Positions 20,304 through 32,913 of a DNA stretch of 64,000 bases are shown here, piece after piece (within the stretch, counting starts at the first letter, position 1; each line of letters starts with the position of its first letter). This stretch comes from Pectinophora gossypiella (taxonomy: Eukaryota; Arthropoda; Insecta; Lepidoptera; Gelechiidae), in contig NC_065415.1 of the NCBI RefSeq assembly GCF_024362695.1, positions 5,931,438 through 5,995,437 on the forward strand, given 5' to 3'. Under the pieces are notes generated by a model that was not told the origin of the DNA, ran no database searches, and saw only the letters and a program-made list of their open reading frames with translations. A program made the position numbers and the translations under genes.

Positions 20304-20484
20304 CTGCGGATTTTGTTAAAATGGAGCGGTTTGCAGGAAAAGCATGGACAACGTAACTAATTTACAGATTTCTATTCATATAACTTATCAGATTTTTATT
20401 TTGACCGAATACAATTAAATGGCCACGTTGAATTAAAATACATTTAAATGGAGTGTAATTGATGAATTAATATTAATAAAACGG

Positions 20485-20548
20485 ATACCCTGACACCAGG
20501 GTTGATGGGGTTGCTAATCCACCTCACAACCCACACGATAGAAGAAGA
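20485..20548 (+). mobile_element. SINE type B tail remnant
   Basis: ACCCTGACACCAGGGTTGAT ... AATCCACCTCACAACCCACA ... GAAGAAGAGAAG. Only the last 60 or so bases remain. Confidence 0.7.
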
Positions 20549-20785
20549 GAAGAATAAAACGGAACTCCGAATAAAGTACAAAACCATAAACATTTATTCT
20601 CGAACTATCGATGCGTTGTCTATCGATTCGTATGCATCGCTAGCGTGCGTCTAATCGCAGGGCAAACAGTCTGAGAAACGCAGTGTGGTCGGTACACCGC
20701 GGTCACACGTGCACTGGGACCGATGTAGAGCTGCACTGGAAATGTTCCAATCAAATACCGAACTTTAATCATAAGATATACTTTG
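20549..20785. other. Unique DNA
   Basis: A moderately CpG-containing stretch at 20600-20730 with no recognised gene. Confidence 0.4.
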
Positions 20786-20978
20786 TTGTTTTTTGTCGTC
20801 ACTTATTGTAGACTTACCACATATGCCGGACAAATGAGGAGCGCTTAGGGCTCTCCTCCAGTTAAAAAATAAGACAACAGGGCAGAGGGTGCGCAGTTTG
20901 GAGCGAAGCGCAGATCGTCTGTGGGTATTATATTTGAAATAATTAATCGACCCTAGTGGGCCGATAGCGATTATCGCA
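20786..20978 (-). mobile_element. Diverged Jockey 3' end, minus strand
   Basis: Begins with a short T-run (complement of poly(A)), then GTCACTTATTGTAGACTTAC, CATATGCCGGACAAATGAGG and, further in, AATTAATCGACCCTAGTGGG, which mirrors the ORF2 stop region of the full element. It is 5'-truncated just inside the end of ORF2. Confidence 0.75.
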
Positions 20979-21050
20979 TTATATAGTGGAACATGGGATT
21001 AGGCTAGTCCTATTTGCAAAATGCATCCAAGTGTATGAGCGAAGTCGGAA

Positions 21051-21198
21051 TGGACAGCTCCTGGACGCAGTAGGGGCAGACTTAGGAAGCGTTGTAGAGA
21101 TAACCTGGATGCTTTTGTTAAAGAGTGGAGAGAGATCGCTCAGGAGCAAAAAAGATGGTAAAGTAGGGATGAGAGTTTTGCCCAGCAGTAGGACACTA
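21051..21198 (+). pseudogene. LINE reverse-transcriptase C-terminal fragment
   Basis: In one plus frame from TGG at 21051 the peptide contains RSRGRLRKRCRDNLDAF and VKEWREIAQEQKRW, then a stop (TAA), then more matching residues (ESFAQQ) and a second stop. This matches the basic, Trp-rich C-terminal tail of LINE reverse transcriptases such as the one at 43422-43508 (AQDREKWKEEGEAFAQQW). It ends GCCCAGCAGTAGGACAC, the same terminal block as the SINE A tail. The overlapping longer open frame at 20986-21267 is a shadow. Confidence 0.65.
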
Positions 21199-23079
21199 CA
21201 CTACAAAAAGATGGAACGCAAAATAAAAGCGCTTGTAGATACAAATAGAGCAATATTCCCAATATAATGTCTTCACTTTACAGCGTTTAAGCCAGGGTCC
21301 GCTTACCTAAGGTTATCCACTGATACTCAGTACCTAAGTGATAGGATTGTATTGCAGAACTAAAATAGAATACTGAGTTCCAAAAAGTGATCTTTGATGG
21401 ATGATCCCTTATTGAAAATAAACGATTTTAGGTTTAGATTTTACCTTGCGAGTCCTCTTTTACACTCAGACATTCGCTCATGTACTGTCTAGAGTCCTGT
21501 ATAGGTAAGAAATTATAGTGTGTTAGACGTGTTATTGTTCATAGATTAGTTTTAATGCGTGTAAACTGTAGACGTTGTTGGGCTGTGGACGTAAAAATAT
21601 TGAAAAGTATATTTTACGTTGATCTACTCGCGGTTCGCTTAGTAAAATATGCGGTGTTTGTTGTTAAAGAATCGCTTCCATATTGTCAATTTCTGCGGAG
21701 TTAACTTCAACCGAATGTACCTGAGATCCGCACTCCGGACCTTTATTTATGTACACTCCGACAGAAATCACCCTTTGCGACGCCCGCTCGACGCATGGGA
21801 ACCAAGAGAGCATTCAAAATGATTTATTGTAAATGGTTTTCTACTTTGTTGGCTAAAATAATAAGTCCTGCGCTCAGATTGCTTGTCTAATTTTGAAATT
21901 TTATTGTTATTTTTTACCTTCACCGCATACCGATACGTGCCTCCCAAAAATTAATTTGCAATCCCTTTGTTAGCACATAACAACGCCGGTCAATGAGTCA
22001 GCTGTATGGTAATCAGTCAAAACTAAACGTCATCAATTAGCGTTTTGAAGAAATATCAAATCGAAAGCTATAAGGATGGAAGCTAGAAAGAGCAAGTTGA
22101 ATGAGACGTAGAGAATGCAAATAAAAACGTTAAAGTTAAAAGCACAGTAGGACTTGCGGGTGGCTTTGTCCGTTCCCACAATAGCAGACGTCGAAACGAT
22201 TGACGCCTTAACTCCGGAGGTGTTATGAGAATTAGTGGGCCATTATTGCTCCATAGAAAACGTTATGGTCAAGCAGAAAGCAGATAACAATAATTAGCTC
22301 GGACGTAACAAAAAGTGACATAAATCCCGCATAATAAGTTCCCCTGAGTGCAAAAAACCGTGCGAGTTTACCTGGATGCCAGCTTTTTTGCAGAATGGCT
22401 GGCCGAACGTGGACCGATATAATAAACACCTCAATTCCTGGCAGAGGCATTGTTTAATGATTTTTCTGTTGTGATCTTGTACAATTCTTGGCCGTGTCAA
22501 GTTTTTTGAGGTAACTTGCGAGAAAAATAAAAGTTTTTTGTATGTCTTGGTAGCATTTAAACAAAAGGGCCTCGGGCTTGTGTGAAGGTGTGATTTATTT
22601 ATGGCTCTACCTTTACAGTCCTCGCTTGACCGAGTTTTGGGTGGTTTCTAATGCCTTCGCATGCGACTAAATTTTGTCCAATATTTATACAACCATCAAA
22701 ATGAATAAAATGTTTACTGTCATGTTTCTTTTGTTGCAGGACCGATATGACAATGAAGTACTCGGGCGGCACACTTTTAGGGAATTTCAATTAGTTAATC
22801 GTCTCTAGCTCAGTAATTTTACAGGCAGCTATAGAAACAAGATGCTGGGGTGTGCTCTTAGAAGAGTTACCTCAGTGTTTATCCTCCTCGCTGCAAACGC
22901 TAACTCCTTCAGCTCGGCTGACGACAGCCGGTGCTTAGACAAGTAGATGATCGACAGACGCAAATAAACTTTAAATTTCGGCCTTTACACAAATTCCAAA
23001 ATTTGAACGTTTAATCGAAGCTAGTCAAATCAATTCGAAGTAGCAGTAGTTACCAATAAAGAGTACAGTAAAGAACACG
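21199..23079. other. Unique DNA, a few GC-richer patches
   Basis: No gene supported. Patches at 21690-21800, 22145-22230 and 22880-22935 are less AT-rich than their surroundings but contain no recognisable frame. They could be conserved non-coding sequence. Confidence 0.4.
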
Positions 23080-23230
23080 GTGTGGTGCGTGCCGTTGGAC
23101 CCGCCACTACGGTGGTATGCTGTATATTGCATCTTGTGTCGACTGTGCGCTGACTGGTCGCTACGTCACGTGGCTTCCCGGCGCGCGACTTCAGTGCTGG
23201 ATGCTACTAACTGTATACACGTGAGTACCC
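23080..23230 (+). promoter_or_regulatory. Promoter/5' exon-like patch
   Basis: A GC-richer island with TACGTCACGTGGC (CRE/E-box-like), the initiator-like TTCAGTG with TCAGT at 23191-23195, and a strong donor CAC|GTGAGTACC (GT at 23221) followed by a T-rich stretch. This would fit a short non-coding first exon on the plus strand. No downstream acceptor or coding exon was identified. Confidence 0.25.
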
Positions 23231-25200
23231 TTTTCTTTTGTCTATTTTTTATTCTGATTAAACTCTTTTGATTCATCAAATGTGCAACATATGCAACAGT
23301 CAAACGTTGCAATTTATTTGTCATTTACATCTAGTTGCTCTATCTGACGAGATTTGTTTATTGAATGTGGCGGCAGACATAAAGGTGTAGATTGATATAA
23401 TGTATGCCTAGAATCGATTCTTTAATGCTAAATTTGCATTTTAATAGTTACGAGACGTCTACATTAAAACACAAACTTATGGGTAATATAATAGTGTCCT
23501 CAGCTGAAATATTATACAGTAATTGCTATAGAGGATAAGAAACTTAGCGACAGCCGTCTAAGATTCCAACTGGATTCGATTGAAAATATTTTAATTTACT
23601 AAACTGTACTTTGTAATGTATTTTATTTGCTGTTGTTTATAGTCTAGGCGTCGAAGTCCGAGGTAATAATACTCGTATGTTATGTTCTTGACTTGACTGA
23701 GCCCTTTAACCTTTTCTACTTCATGCTCATCAATGTAAAGGACATAAAACTTGTCTATGCGTTCCGGTGAATTCTACGGACAGGAGGAGTGGCCGGTTTA
23801 CTGGGCACCACTTTACTACTCGATTTACGATGCAGTTATGATTACTTGTCGCCACGTATTCATCTATTGTCGAGGAATTCGCAAAATCTCCTCTGTTATT
23901 AACATCATTATCTCTTTTGCTGCAAATTTTATAGTTAACAAATCACCGGCTGCAGAGCTCAAAACTCGCGTCGTAAATATGTTGTTTTACAGTAGGTCTG
24001 TCTTTACGATGATAAGTATTTATACAAATAGATGCATTTTCGTGTCTGTGTACGTATATTCTGTATCGTCGCGTAACTATAAATCCACATCGGTAGATTA
24101 CAGTAAGTGCTTCAGATAACAGTTCGTTCACATAGTTAAGGTATCCTAATCGGGCTTCCGACTGACCTAATCTTTCTCTACATTTATTGCTTGATTTAAA
24201 AGAATCGGTTTATTATGTTTCTTATCAGAGTGGATTTTTTGTATGACGCCTTTAATCGACGAAGTAGATGCTGTATGTTTTGTAACAACACGAAATGTTT
24301 GCACATTAGGTTTGTTAAAAAAGTCACGACGATGTGTTAAACCGTCTGGAATGTCACATTATTTGATGTCAAACAAATAATTTATTACGTTAGATTAGGT
24401 CTCATGGTCGTGTAATAATTATTTATGCCCTTAATGAGCATATTTTTTTTGACTCCTTATAATTAATAATGTAGACGTTTATATTTATCTCCTATATTGT
24501 AATTTAAGTTTGTTTGTGTTATTGACATTATTTTGTGCTCTTATAGACTTTTTAGAATATTCTATAAACAAATATTTTAACAATATTGAATCAATAAAAC
24601 AGTAGACTTGTATAGTAATGTGCAATTTAAATAAAGAATGGGACGTAACTCCGAGTTTAGTTAACAATATAACCATATTTTTTAATTTTATAGCTTCATT
24701 CCTTGTTTGAGCAAGATCGATTGTCAGATATTTGCCAAATAGATTTGAAAAGGTCATAATAAAGTTATGGTAAGTATATAGGTAGTCAATATGTACCCTT
24801 GACCGGTTAGCAACGCCTACTGAAGTATTCAAAGCCACTCCAAAGTAGGAGACAATAGGGTAATTAATAAAACCGTCTGGGCTCATCTAACATGGTCTAA
24901 TAAGATAATAATATTTTGATATGAAACTAATCTATTTGATTCATAGTTCGTGCGTTTTCAGTAAAGTAGATCTGTGTACATTTTTTTTGTATCCAAAGGT
25001 TGCCGTACGATTTTTTTATTGCTGTTGCGCTTCTTTATTCCTATGTTATGATGTTTTAGGTCTGTATGTCCTTCGTGCTCAATGAAATGTTTGTTGTGTC
25101 AGTTGTGTGTGTTGTATTCAAAAATACATTACTATAGGAGGTGGTCCTATATTTGTACTTTGGGATATTTTTAAAGTATTATATGTACAAATATCATCAT
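23231..25200. other. AT-rich DNA with two unremarkable long frames
   Basis: Frames at 23751-24119 (plus, 122 codons, ATG at 23757) and 24485-24886 (minus, 133 codons) are the longest outside mobile elements. Neither has a recognisable domain. The second is rich in Ile, Asn, Leu and Lys, as AT-rich chance frames are. I do not call either a gene. Confidence 0.5.
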
Positions 25201-25467
25201 TATCTCCCTACCATTCAGACCTTCTAAGCCGCAAAGGGAAAACCAGCCCAATACAGGTGAGGTCACAAACCTCCGACAATGCATTTCTCGGGAATGTGGG
25301 TTTCTTCGCTATGTTATCCTTCACCGTTGAACACGTGATAATCATTTATGATCGAAACATGAATTCGAAAACAAATTCGACAATCATTGGTTTAGGCCTG
25401 TATTGGATTCGTACCTGCGACCTCAAAATGAGAGGCAAGCGTTCTAACAACTAGGCTATCACAGCTC
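25201..25467 (-). mobile_element. SINE type D, nearly complete
   Basis: The minus strand reads TAGTTGTTAGAACGCTTGCC, CGCAGGTACGAATCC, then the body (complement of AAACATGAATTCGAAAACAA and AATGCATTTCTCGGGAATGT). The far 3' part differs from other copies. Confidence 0.75.
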
Positions 25468-26886
25468 GGGTTATATGTATAAATATATCATATTTCATTT
25501 TATAATATGCGTTATATATTATTCGTTATAAAAAACGTACGTCAATAAGAGTAACTTATTGTCTAAGACAATTTATGTAACTAATTTTAGACATTGGCAA
25601 ACTCAGTAGCTGGGCTACGATCTTTTATCATGTAAATAGACAAATCTATTTGCATACATATTGCTTTTTTGCTTCCTAGGTGTCCAATTAGAATGTTTGA
25701 CTCGCACGTGGCCATCTGTTACATATTTTGTAGGGTTCGAAGGCGGTGTGTTGTCATGTCGTGATTTTAATATTATTGTACTGTTTTCAACGCCAATTGG
25801 CATACCAAGGCTTCCTTAGCTTCTGCAAGTCAAAGAGTTGAAGGATTCTTCTATTGTGAAATGTTCTCATTTAAAATACTTTTAAATTTTGATGCACTGC
25901 TCAAAAATTTCCGAAGTATCAACACATTTGACAGCACTATATATTAATTATTGAAATCTATGTTATCAAAACTAGGTTAGATATCTTTCTTCGAAAATCA
26001 ATAGCTTATTTGAACAATGAGTTCCTATCGGAGTAGAGGTGTCAGTAACTACAGTAATTTAATGTCAATCGATACTGTTTTTATTTACGTATTAAGAAAT
26101 CGTTATCGGCTCGGACAATAAAATCGATGTGTGGGCGAATACCATTGTTTGAAACAGAGGCCACGTTTCATATTACGATACTAATGTTACAACATTGTCT
26201 AGACATATTGAAAGGTAGACATTTTTTGCTTCACCCCGTACACAGTGGGCGTGTTTTAGAAACAAATTAATCATCTCAGGTGGCTATTGTTTACTAAGCA
26301 CGTTTAGTGTCATTTTCTTTATTTGCAAAGATGACTTTTAGATTTGTTCAATTCTGTTTTTGAAATCTTCCGTACGGTTGCGGGTACCTAGGTATTTGTT
26401 TGTGAATTATGCGTCGTACTTTGGTTCTACTTACTACATACTTGGCATAGCCGTTTAGGATTAAAGCGTGTCTAGACGGTGATTAGCTCTACATTGAGTT
26501 GCTTCTACTCCTGATTCTTTTCACCAGTATGTCTATTGTATTCGTAGATTGCCTTAGAAATAGTATTCTTAGCACATTTTGTTCAAGTCTATTCTAGTTG
26601 GGAGCCATTGACATCCGAACAATGTAATTCATATGTCACTCATATCAACACATGTCCAAATAAAGGGGCTAATGAATAATTGAGATGGATTTAAGATGAG
26701 GTTACCTCCACGATGAAATTGTAATTAAATCATTAACATGATAATAGCAAGGATCAAATGCAAGTAGTCGCGAAGGTGATACCTACTCTTCAATTCGGCT
26801 AACAAGGTTTAAATTAAAGGCTGTTTCGAGATGCTCGTTTATTTATTTTTTATCTTCTATAAATTTGCAAGTTTGTAGAGTAAAAT
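25468..26886. other. Unique AT-rich DNA
   Basis: Nothing recognised. Confidence 0.5.
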
Positions 26887-27035
26887 CCATGGTAGCTCAG
26901 TAGGAAGAACGCTTGACTCTCATTATAAGGCCGCAGATTCGAATCCAGTTACGGAGCCAAATCAATAATTTTCAAATTTATGTTTGGAGCATAAATAATT
27001 ATTACCTCAGCAGTGTGGTCATTGTTGTGTGGTGA
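26887..27035 (+). mobile_element. SINE type D 5' half
   Basis: The tRNA-like head CATGGTAGCTCAGTAGGAAG and GCAGATTCGAATCCAGTTAC, then TTTATGTTTGGAGCATAAAT. The 3' half is missing. Confidence 0.7.
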
Positions 27036-30000
27036 GTTATAAACATGCGAGTCGTATAATTATGTCGTCCTGTTTCATTCCGAACCAAATCGTATTTAAG
27101 TCGACCCGATACGATTGAAGGCTGTTTCTAGTTTAGGTCGTTGTTTAATAACACAAGACTTAATTCGTATAGGTTCTTATCGGCACTTGTTTGAATCGTC
27201 TCATTACCTGTATAAACATCGTCCACTTTATCCAGCCTGCGTGATAGACTTGGCCTTAAAGTCCGATTGAATCTCATAAGTGGCACGATGGTCTTCTAAT
27301 ACTAATAGCCGGATTAGTTTTCTTTACTGATTGTGATCGAATACAAATACGGCCTTAACATTAACGGACGTGTGAAGTTACTGTTATAGACTGTTGCTTG
27401 GTAAGCTCAGATTCCAATGTTTATCAAGTTGGAGAAGATATTCTAGATAAACTTTTAAGAGACATCAAAGAAGTTATGAGACACATTAAACCCATATCAG
27501 GAATATTAAGGAAATATTACCAATTAATTGAATTATGATGGTTTCTGCTATTTATCCGACAAACCAAAAACATTTTAATGGTTAAGAGCTTAATTATAAA
27601 TATATCAAAGATATAAAGAAAAGTCTATTTTAAACAAAAGTCGAAAAATATAACACGAGATCTTTTAAACCTATTCAATGTATCTACATTGTAATTGACA
27701 CCTTACTAAGCTTCTTATATAAACACACCATTACATGTAATGGGACTTTAATTAGACAGATGTGATGTATTTAATTATGATGATGTTTTGTTTTACAAGT
27801 AATGGGTGGTCGAGTGTCGTGGGCTGAAAGTTGCAAGGTTTATTACCGCTGTCTAGACTGCTAATGTGTTGAATGCATTAATAGTTTAGATAGAATCATT
27901 GAAGAATATTAATACTAATGTGCAAGTCGTGTGTTGCTTGTAAGTTTTCCCTTTGCGATGTTGTTTGAAGAAATTGTGAGTAGAGATTAGGTAACAGAGG
28001 CACGGATTGTGTTAGCTACGTATAATGGTATATAGCGTAGTTTGATGATATATATATGAAGTTATTTATCTATGAAATGTAGTAATATTTAGCTGATGCT
28101 TAGTGGTGTTGATAGTATAAATTAAGTATGGCGAGAGTATGAATAATTAACAACACGGAAAAATTAAACGTTCTTATAAGGATAGACGTAATTATTTAAT
28201 ACTGAACTAAAATTATTTTGAATATAGACGGAGTTACGCAATAATATTTAATTAAAATCTATGAAATTTAAATTTAGAGCACTAGACGAATTTAAATTGA
28301 TACCACCAAAGTTGAGCCGACTTGAAAGTAACTAAGGCGTGCATTTCAAAATGTTAAATGGTCTAAATAATATTGACTACTATAGGGTACATTATGCATA
28401 TGTAAGCAAAAGAGAAGTAGTAGAGCTCTTTGTTGACTTGTCACGGCATACAATTGCTTTTGGAAAGCGACTTTTACCAGAAAGTGCGTAGGTGTCTTTA
28501 TCTACGGTACTAAGGATCGCGTTTGGTTTTTTCTTATAGTAATTCTTATGATACATTGCTTTGTATTTCTAATTTCGGGTAGTTCTATGTGAACTATGAA
28601 TAATGCCCACATGATCTATGGCTGACCGTTACGTTGTTCGATCCGTGACTAGAATTTAATTTTTTTGATTGTTAACTGCTTTTGGGTAATAAGGCGTCTG
28701 ATGTGATAAATTCTGTTTGAAATGATTTAATGGTCAGTGAAGGTTACAATGCGTGGCAGTTTCATAAGCAAATAATAAGTACATCTACATTTCCTGAGTA
28801 TTTATTGTTATGGGCATTACATAAGGCAGCAATATTTCATAATCCTGTGTTACGATTTTTTGTATTCAGATGAAATAATTTAATTGACATCATCCTACAT
28901 CACACTTTTCTACATTTTTTAAGCATGTTCGAATCATTCATTTCGGTTCTTCACACCAACATTTATTTATTATATATTATTATAGATAATTTCAGCGCAT
29001 TGGAAATATTGGTATCACAGCTTTACTAACATTAATTATCTCTCGTATGCTTATTCATTATTTTTCTCCTCTAAGCGGATTTCTATCGACCTACATAAAA
29101 CCACGGTGACCCCTTTTTGCCCACATTCATACAAAGCCCCTTTTTCAATGATAACGCTCAGTACTTCACCCTCAACTGCTTCCCTCTTGACGTGAGGGTC
29201 ACCTGACCTGGTCTCGGATATACAAATCTGTTCTGAAGTGTACAGGGCATTGATAAACCATACATTGTTATCTGAACCACAATTGATTATTGTAGATATT
29301 ATAAAGCAGCGCCGGTCAGGTAGGAAGAATAAGATGTTCGAATTTAGTAAAATTCTTGTAATAAAAATAAAAAACGTGACATAATGTCACGTGAAAAAAT
29401 ATAGACATAACACCTTCTTATAACACCTTCTTATAAAACCATAGCTAACAAGTATAGTACTTATGTTGAAAAATAGGCAGTTGATGTTAAGATTGCAAAG
29501 GAAAGAAGCGATGATTAACATTTGTATCGTCTATATTTGAGCTAAATACTCGTACAATTAAGGTGTTCGATTGTAACTACTTTATGAAACTTTATAATAA
29601 AAATCCGCCACAGTCCAAAGAATAAAATAATCAAAATATGGAAATTGAAAGAAATACTATCATTAAAATTTTCCCAAACGAAACCGCTAAACTTGTCAAC
29701 ATTCGATGGACCACCGGAGTCATATATATACGCCTAGCTGACAATCACAAGAATCCAGGCCAGGAAATGGGACCTTTTGACAGATCCGGGACGAAACACG
29801 TACAGTAGTATGCTAATAAATTTATTGTTACGTGGCCTCTGTGAGGCGCCCCTTGCGACGACGCACAAAGACGTTTATTCTTAAGAGATAACAGGACGAT
29901 GGGTGAAAGGAGAGCTATTGAAAGATGAAGAATGAAGCGAGGCACCCTTTCGTCTTCGTTTTGTGGTGCATCATGTCGAATATTAGGTAATGGTGTATAG

Positions 30001-31331
30001 GAACCGGAAGTTAGCAAAGCTTTGTAATTAAAAGTAAGTACGTATTATAACTTTTTGTTATTGGGAAATTTTTGATTTCATTTGTTTACATACAACAGTG
30101 TTACAGGCAACAGTCATGTACCTCTAGTGTGGGTAATAACTAGAATGAAACCCAAAACGCGTATAAGTGCAACGTATTGGTAGGTATGTAACACGTCTCT
30201 TTGTTGTTTGAAAATATATTCACTCCGACACAGGAAGGTTTATTTTGAGGTCACTGCAATTCAAAAATACTTGTAAGATCAAATTATAATCTGTCAAGCA
30301 ATATACGTTTTACTTTGCTTTGTTCATACTACCAGCAATAAAACTTTTGCGAAAGCACCATTTTTATATAAGTTCTAAAGTTTATGATAGTACTCGCCGC
30401 ATTACATGGCCAAGACATCACAGACCACATTATAATAGAGTGTAAAATATTACTTAGATAATTTACCGAAACGAATTAGACAATTTTCAAACTCCCGACA
30501 ATCACAAGGGGCATTCATTAAGTATACTTTATCTCAGCTCCCTTTCCTCACACAACTACAAATTTTCTAATAACGTGTTACCTTAATCGGAAAGTAATTT
30601 ATGTACCGAATTCTTTACGCCCTTAACGATTAAACATCCAAGTTCTTTAATATTCATAATGCCGGACTCTTATTAAACGGATGTACTACACTTAATCGAT
30701 CAAAAGCTTTTATTGGCCTCAGCTATTGCGCTGAATGAAAGAGGACGTGCGTGTAAAAAAAGGATAGATTTTGAACATGTTCATACACCTAGTGTTAAAT
30801 TGTATCGCTTGTATTGGCTACTTAACAGTTGTAACAATTAAATATGAAATAATTATGTCGGATATGGTAGTTTATCGTTTTATTGATAATCATAAAATAT
30901 TTAAAAATGATTTTAAAAAAAGCTATTGGATGCTTTTTTAAAGATCATTTTTAACTATGTTATTTGTACAAAATAAGAATGCGTTTTTTTCTATATCTGT
31001 GTATTACAAAATCATAGTATGACATCACATTTCACAAAATAGACAAAAACTATCTGTCCGCTTTCAAGTGATACTGATTGACAGTTTCTTTGTTAGTTGA
31101 ACTTTGACTACACAGGACAAAATGTCACGTGATCAACCGTTTTCGCGCGAAATTTAAAATAATTGTGTTTTTTTCTATTATATAAAGCTTTTTCGAGAAA
31201 ATAACATATTTTATGGGGTATAAAATAAGCAATTGTAATTTTTTAAATACTTATCCGAAAACTGTCAAGTAGCCAAGCCTAAAAGGATTGCAGGAAGCAA
31301 AGGTAAGAGTTGGAATCTTTGTACACTTATT
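27036..31331. other. Long unique AT-rich stretch
   Basis: 4.3 kb with no recognised mobile element or gene. A short palindrome, CGTGACATAATGTCACG, lies near 29373-29389. A less AT-rich segment at 29745-30020 has a minus-strand frame of 90 codons without a domain. This is the longest repeat-free interval in the first half of the window and fits intronic DNA. Confidence 0.5.
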
Positions 31332-31537
31332 TTAACACGTTGACAGTCCCCATACAAAATGTTTTGACTTCCTTGTAAGTCCCGAATATTACTTTAACCA
31401 TTGCTAAGTTACACGGGATCCAAGTGGAGTACCCGCCCTTAGTGCGTTGGTCGTTCCTTAGTGACCCATATATGGGTCACGGACGTATGGAGCCAGTCAT
31501 GACCCGTATACGGGTCACTGGACTGTCAACGTGTTAA
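31332..31537. mobile_element. piggyBac-type MITE with TTAA target sites
   Basis: TTAA at 31332-31335 and 31534-31537 bracket a 198-bp element whose 14-bp termini, CACGTTGACAGTCC and GGACTGTCAACGTG, are perfect inverted repeats. Two internal palindromes, GACCCATATATGGGTC and GACCCGTATACGGGTC, lie close together near the right end. TTAA duplication is the piggyBac superfamily signature; the family itself is not determined. No transposase is encoded. Confidence 0.88.
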
Positions 31538-32621
31538 AGTACTAGGTTCGAGATACCATTCCTGTAGGTAAGAGCTCAACAAACGTTTTACATTGACTTT
31601 TACAAATAACCAACAGAAAGATTCGCTAGGCAAACCGACCCTCACATTTTCGCACTCGCAGTACTTTACTTTTTACCAATTGCACAAAAAGTAATTACCG
31701 TACTATATTGAAGAGTTTATAGACCAGAAGGCAATAAATTTAAACATCGTTTACAGCGAAAAAAGGGTTTAAAGTGTGTAATTAAAACCTTTAACACTGA
31801 ATATATTTCATGAATAATCGAGAAGGCTCAGTGATCGTCGCCGGTAATAAGACATCAACGGTTTATGGTATAAAAATCCTGCCCCCGAGTTAATGTAATG
31901 CCTATTCATTAAAAACACTTGCGACGGGAAAAAACAAGTGCAGCCAATCAGGGTTTAAAGGATAAACGGTAGCGACAGCGGGCATAAGACTGGTGGAACA
32001 AGAAACAGGCATATTGGTTGCAGAATGAATAATAATAAACGAAAGAATGAATATAAGACAAAAAACTTAAACTATAAAGGTGGCACACATATATTTTTTA
32101 AGCAAAACCAATGTTCAGAGTACGGTTACGTACGATTATGTCTGAAAGGATTAAATAAGGTCTCGGTCGGGTCTTTGGTCGTACTTCTTCCAACTTTCTT
32201 TATTTTCAATCGCTCCTTGTTCCACGAATTTTAATTTACTATTTTTATATAAACAGCACTCATATTATTATTTGTTCTGCTTACTCAAATGTTTATGGAA
32301 TTTCCTAGTACTTAGTGTTTGCAACCCCCGCTCACGCCGCTTTCTTGCGCCCAGGTGTTAAACTCTAAACCCACAATTACGCATATTGGAAGACCAGATC
32401 AAAAGCCCCGACACAGCCATTACATCGCGTACACAAAATTAAAATGAAACGTTTAATTTTGCTATTAATGTTACATTATAGAAAGTGTTCCCGTGAGTTA
32501 TGCGAGAGATCGTGTTTCAATAGGTATGTTATGTAACTGCGAAACTACCTGATATCGGTGGTTTGCGGTCTTTGCGAAAATCTAAGTTTCCAGACATTTT
32601 TATGCAAATCGTTCAAAATAA
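31538..32621. other. Unique AT-rich DNA
   Basis: Nothing recognised; the frame at 32025-32234 is Lys/Asn-rich with no domain. Confidence 0.5.
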
Positions 32622-32913
32622 TCATCATCATCATCAGCCCATTAACGTCCCCACTGCTGGCGCACGGGCCTTCCGTATGGATGGATAGGGAGATCGGGCC
32701 TTAAACCATCACGTGGGCCCAGTGCGGATTGATGGTTATTAACGACTGCTAATGCAGCCGGGACCAACGGCTTAACGTGCCTTCCGAAGCACGGAGGAGC
32801 TCAAGATGAAAACTTTTTTTTGTGGTCACCCATCCTATGACTGGCCTTTGCGAAAGTTGCTTTACTTCAACAATCGCAGACCGAGCGCGTTAACCGCTGC
32901 GCCACCGGGCTCC
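32622..32913 (-). mobile_element. SINE type C, full length
   Basis: The minus strand starts GGAGCCCGGTGGCGCAGCGG, has a weak box B, then AACTTTCGCAAAGGCCAGTC, the shared core (complement of AACGTGCCTTCCGAAGCACG), and a tail of GCCAGCAGTGGGGACGTTAA ending in (GAT)n. GTTCAAAATAAT occurs just left of the element (32611-32622) and again at 32931-32942, about 17 bases beyond the head, so the duplication is not clean. Confidence 0.9.

Noticed and set aside
20986..21267. 93-codon plus-strand gene
   Set aside because: It overlaps, in another frame, a LINE C-terminal fragment whose own frame gives the recognisable peptide.
23751..24119. 122-codon protein gene
   Set aside because: No domain, no supporting neighbours or composition shift; a frame this long can arise by chance in 64 kb searched in six frames.
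24485..24886. 133-codon minus-strand gene
   Set aside because: AT-rich amino-acid make-up with no recognisable motif; probably chance.
26887..26960. tRNA gene
   Set aside because: Same head as the type D SINE at 56734-57038; the arms do not pair as a functional tRNA.
29745..30017. 90-codon minus-strand gene
   Set aside because: No domain or supporting signal; kept only as a less AT-rich patch.
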